NCBI GenBank assembly: GCA_016932835.1
Contig: JAFGCD010000106.1
Location: 1 to 44,482, forward strand
Length of the DNA stretch: 44,482 nt
DNA from: Sedimentisphaerales bacterium
GTDB taxonomy: Bacteria > Planctomycetota > Phycisphaerae > Sedimentisphaerales > Anaerobacaceae
Direction of reading: 5' to 3'
Below are positions 42,120 through 44,482 of this stretch, piece after piece (position 1 is the first letter of the stretch; each line of letters begins with the position of its first letter). Below the pieces are notes generated by a model. The model saw only the letters and a list, made by a program, of their open reading frames with translations. It ran no database searches and was not told the origin of the DNA. The position numbers were made by a program, and so were the translations under genes.

Positions 42120-43729
42120 GGGAAACAGGCAGCTTGAGTTACGTGGTAATGATTTCTATCGTCGCGGCACTGGGCGGGCTGCTCTTCGGATACGATACGG
42201 GCGTTATCGCGGGCGGTATCGGATTCCTGCAGCGGCACTTCGAGCTGGACCCTGCGGGGCAAAAGGGCTGGGCCGCGGCGTCGGCACTGGTCGGATGCGT
42301 TATCGGGGTCTCCGTCGCGGGGCTGATGAGCGACTGGCTGGGGCGGAAGAAGGTGCTGATATTCTCGGCAATACTCTTTCTGGTCTCGGCGGTGGGCAGC
42401 GCTTTGCCCGAGAGCATAAGACAGTTCATCATCTACAGGATAATAGGCGGCGTCGGCGTGGGGGCGGCGTCGATAACAAGCCCGATGTACATAGCCGAGA
42501 TTTCTCCGGCTCGTATCAGGGGCCGATTAGTCTCGCTGAACCAGTTTGCAATCGTTACGGGGTTCCTGGTGGTTTACCTGGCGAATTTCTTCATTGCCGG
42601 TTACGGGACCAGGATAGACCGCGGGCTGGTGGCCGGGCACATCGCCGAGCATGGTGCGGCGCTCGATTCGGTGGCGGTGGCGAGATTCATCGACGACAGC
42701 AGCGAGGATATCGACGCCGAGGCGGCTTTGGCCTTCACGACGGACAAGGGGCCGGAGCTGACGGCGGAGTCGGTGGTCGGTTTGCTGGCCGAGTGCAAGG
42801 TCGAGGTCGCCGCGCTCGATGTGGAGTTGGCGGGGTACGGGATCGATTCGTGGTGCGTGGGCAAGGGGTGGCGATGGATGTTCGGATCGGAATCGCTGCC
42901 GGCGGTGCTGCTGCTGGTGCTGCTCTTTGCGGTTCCGGAGAGCCCCCGCTGGCTCACCAAGCGAGGTCACAGCGGCAAGGCCCTGAGTATTCTCTCGCGG
43001 GTCGATGGGTCCGAGTACGCAGAAAGAGAACTTGCGGACATCAAGAATGCGATTGCGATGGAGAGCGGGTCGATAGGGCAGCTATTCCAGCCGAGGATGA
43101 GAATCGTGCTGGTGATAGGTATCGCCCTGGCGGTGCTGCAGCAGGTCACGGGGATTAACGTCTTTCTCTATTTCGGCACGGAGATATTCAAGAAGATGGG
43201 GTCCGGGACCAATGCGGCGCTGCTGCAGACGGTGGTCGTCGGCGCGGTGAACTTGGGGTTCACCGTCGTTGCGATCCGGACGGTTGATCGGCTGGGCAGA
43301 AGGCCGCTGATGATGATAGGCTCTGCCGGGATGGGCGTCTGCCTGGCGGCGATGGGATTAGCGGCATATTTCGGGCGAACGGAGGTATGGCTGCTGCTGT
43401 TCATACTGGGTTATATCGCGTGCTTTGCGATGTCGGTCGGGCCGGTGACATGGGTGATACTCTCGGAGATATTCCCGACGAGCATCCGCGGCAGGGCGAT
43501 GGGGATCGCGACGGTGTTCCTGTGGGTCGCGAACTACATCATCTCGCAGACGTTCCCGATGATGGACGAGAGCAGGTGGCTGGTCGCGAAATTCCACCAC
43601 GGGTTTCCGTTCTGGCTTTACGGCGGGTTCTGCGCGGTGCTGTTGGTATTCGTGATGCGGTTCGTGCCGGAGACAAAGGGCAAGAGCCTCGAGGAGATCG
43701 AGAAATTCTGGATGACGAGAACCGGGTAA
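42098..43729 (+). CDS. Sugar porter family MFS transporter with periplasmic insertion
   Basis: A 543-residue proton-linked sugar transporter (GalP/XylE type). Family motifs: GGLLFGYDTGVIAGG in TM1, DWLGRKK between TM2 and TM3, the R-GG motif around TM4, YIAEISPARIRGRLVSLNQ, PESPRWL after TM6, DRLGRRPL between TM8 and TM9, and PETKGKSLEEIEKFW at the C-terminus. Typical porters have ~460-500 residues. The extra length is mainly an insertion at ~171-255 in the TM5-TM6 loop, which faces the periplasm. SD AGAGGA. The substrate is likely a hexose or pentose. Confidence 0.92.
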   Translation: MSNDIAGRETGSLSYVVMISIVAALGGLLFGYDTGVIAGGIGFLQRHFELDPAGQKGWAAASALVGCVIGVSVAGLMSDWLGRKKVLIFSAILFLVSAVGSALPESIRQFIIYRIIGGVGVGAASITSPMYIAEISPARIRGRLVSLNQFAIVTGFLVVYLANFFIAGYGTRIDRGLVAGHIAEHGAALDSVAVARFIDDSSEDIDAEAALAFTTDKGPELTAESVVGLLAECKVEVAALDVELAGYGIDSWCVGKGWRWMFGSESLPAVLLLVLLFAVPESPRWLTKRGHSGKALSILSRVDGSEYAERELADIKNAIAMESGSIGQLFQPRMRIVLVIGIALAVLQQVTGINVFLYFGTEIFKKMGSGTNAALLQTVVVGAVNLGFTVVAIRTVDRLGRRPLMMIGSAGMGVCLAAMGLAAYFGRTEVWLLLFILGYIACFAMSVGPVTWVILSEIFPTSIRGRAMGIATVFLWVANYIISQTFPMMDESRWLVAKFHHGFPFWLYGGFCAVLLVFVMRFVPETKGKSLEEIEKFWMTRTG

Positions 43730-43745
43730 GGCCGCCGGCGAACGC

Positions 43746-44384
43746 TCAGCCGAGATCCTTGATTCCCAATTCGCCAGCCATTTTATTCAATATGCCTATT
43801 ATTGTATTCTCAATGTTGGTTATTTCTCCCGTAATCTTGCTCATGGTATCATTGTTATCGGTGCTTATAGTCTCCACCTGCTTGGCAAGTTCTTTCTCGT
43901 CAGATTCCGGATCCAAAGAAGCTATGATAACGTTGTCAATCTTGGCGATACCAGCTTCAAAATCCTTCATTCGATCTGATATGACCTTTATTGGAAAGCT
44001 TCTGCCTGGAAAAGTAATCCTCAGCTTCTGGTGGATAGTGGCTAGTTGAAATTGGTATTCGGTGACAAAGTCGGCAAGTACATCAACCCCGAGAGGGGGC
44101 TGTCCCAGATTTGCGCGATTCTTTACGTTTTTGTAAAACGTATAGACGAATTGAAGAAACATGTTGAATTTCTCAACAAAAGATTCAACTTTCTCTTTTG
44201 CTTGATAGTAGTGTTCCTTCCTTGTATTCTTGCAGAAGGTACGAGATTGCCACCAAATTGACGCAAACCAACCACCTAACCCGGTGACCACGGGCAATAT
44301 TACTATTAGATAGTCATAAATCTCTTTCTTGCCTTGAAGTACTTGAACGGCTCTGATGATTAGGTCAATCTTTTCTTGTTCCAT
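43746..44384 (-). CDS. One-TM coiled-coil protein of unknown function
   Basis: A 212-residue protein with a single N-terminal membrane helix (YLIVILPVVTGLGGWFASIWW, ~25-46) and a long helical cytoplasmic or extracytoplasmic part ending in a coiled-coil (DEKELAKQVETISTDNNDTMSKITGEITNIENTIIGIL). No enzyme motif is visible. The gene is clearly AT-richer than the sugar porter next to it and uses more Lys, Ile and Asn codons, which suggests a different origin. SD AGGAGG is strong. It is the last gene before the window edge; the 98 bases beyond hold only its upstream region. Confidence 0.7.
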   Translation of the reverse strand: MEQEKIDLIIRAVQVLQGKKEIYDYLIVILPVVTGLGGWFASIWWQSRTFCKNTRKEHYYQAKEKVESFVEKFNMFLQFVYTFYKNVKNRANLGQPPLGVDVLADFVTEYQFQLATIHQKLRITFPGRSFPIKVISDRMKDFEAGIAKIDNVIIASLDPESDEKELAKQVETISTDNNDTMSKITGEITNIENTIIGILNKMAGELGIKDLG

Positions 44385-44482
44385 CTTAAAAGAGACCTCC
44401 TAGTACTACAACGCTACAAGCAGTTCCAATGACATTTGATTACGGTCTTGAGTTTTATGCCTATCGTATGTAATCGCTTGAT

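Overview
The window reads as a chromosomal segment of a Planctomycetota bacterium, most likely of class Phycisphaerae. This is an inference from several cues: a PEP-CTERM-type tail ending in WLRRRKAL, a very large secreted protein combining a peptidase C25 domain with LamG, CBM and dockerin modules, Tat-exported Gfo/Idh/MocA and GH5 proteins, a GH95 fucosidase, and separate CoaC and CoaB enzymes. Moderately high GC, short intergenic gaps and mixed operon/singleton layout fit a free-living polysaccharide degrader.

Layout. 1-7.8 kb (+): PEP-CTERM protein, strong terminator, a broken secreted-protein N-terminus, a 1582-residue C25/gingipain-like modular protein, a class II aldolase-like protein overlapping a Tat-exported GH5 hydrolase. 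7.8-9.9 kb: a small XRE regulator unit (-) with a doubled operator-like repeat, a zinc-ribbon/PH membrane protein (+), a candidate pseudoknotted small RNA with its own promoter and terminator, a G-quadruplex-type tract, and Ogt (-). 10.0-16.6 kb (+): a housekeeping run pheA, tpiA, secG, yicC, gmk, rpoZ, coaC, coaB, then a DUF2971 gene. 16.6-18.5 kb: a PadR regulator with a matching operator-like palindrome on each side, and a GH43-like secreted beta-propeller. 18.7-21.7 kb (-): aldo/keto reductase, purB, pyrE. 21.8-27.7 kb: a membrane protein (+), then a (-) operon of a membrane-anchored protein, GH95 fucosidase and M50 protease. 28-33 kb: PilZ protein (+), psd-pssA (-), eno and an FtsB-like gene (+) separated by two mutually exclusive 10-bp RNA stems. 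33.2-36.8 kb (-): a four-gene operon of an FG-GAP propeller protein, ABM monooxygenase, PPC/DUF296 protein and Gfo/Idh oxidoreductase. 36.9-38.7 kb (+): an AT-richer islet of an N4-cytosine-type DNA methyltransferase, a 45-residue protein and a 174-residue unknown. 38.7-43.7 kb: a two-component system (-) whose kinase has a ~500-residue extracytoplasmic region, and a sugar porter (+) with an ~85-residue insertion. The right edge holds an AT-rich one-TM orphan.

How the genes work together. Secreted hydrolases (GH5, GH43-like, GH95, FG-GAP lyase-like) would release plant or algal sugars; the sugar porter, Gfo/Idh oxidoreductase, aldo/keto reductase and aldolase-like protein are plausible downstream functions. 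The 10-16 kb run is central metabolism. The parts least explained by known systems are the pseudoknotted RNA candidate at 9.1-9.3 kb, the methyltransferase islet, the PadR palindromes and the eno 3' alternative stems. No tRNA, rRNA, CRISPR array or insertion sequence was recognised.
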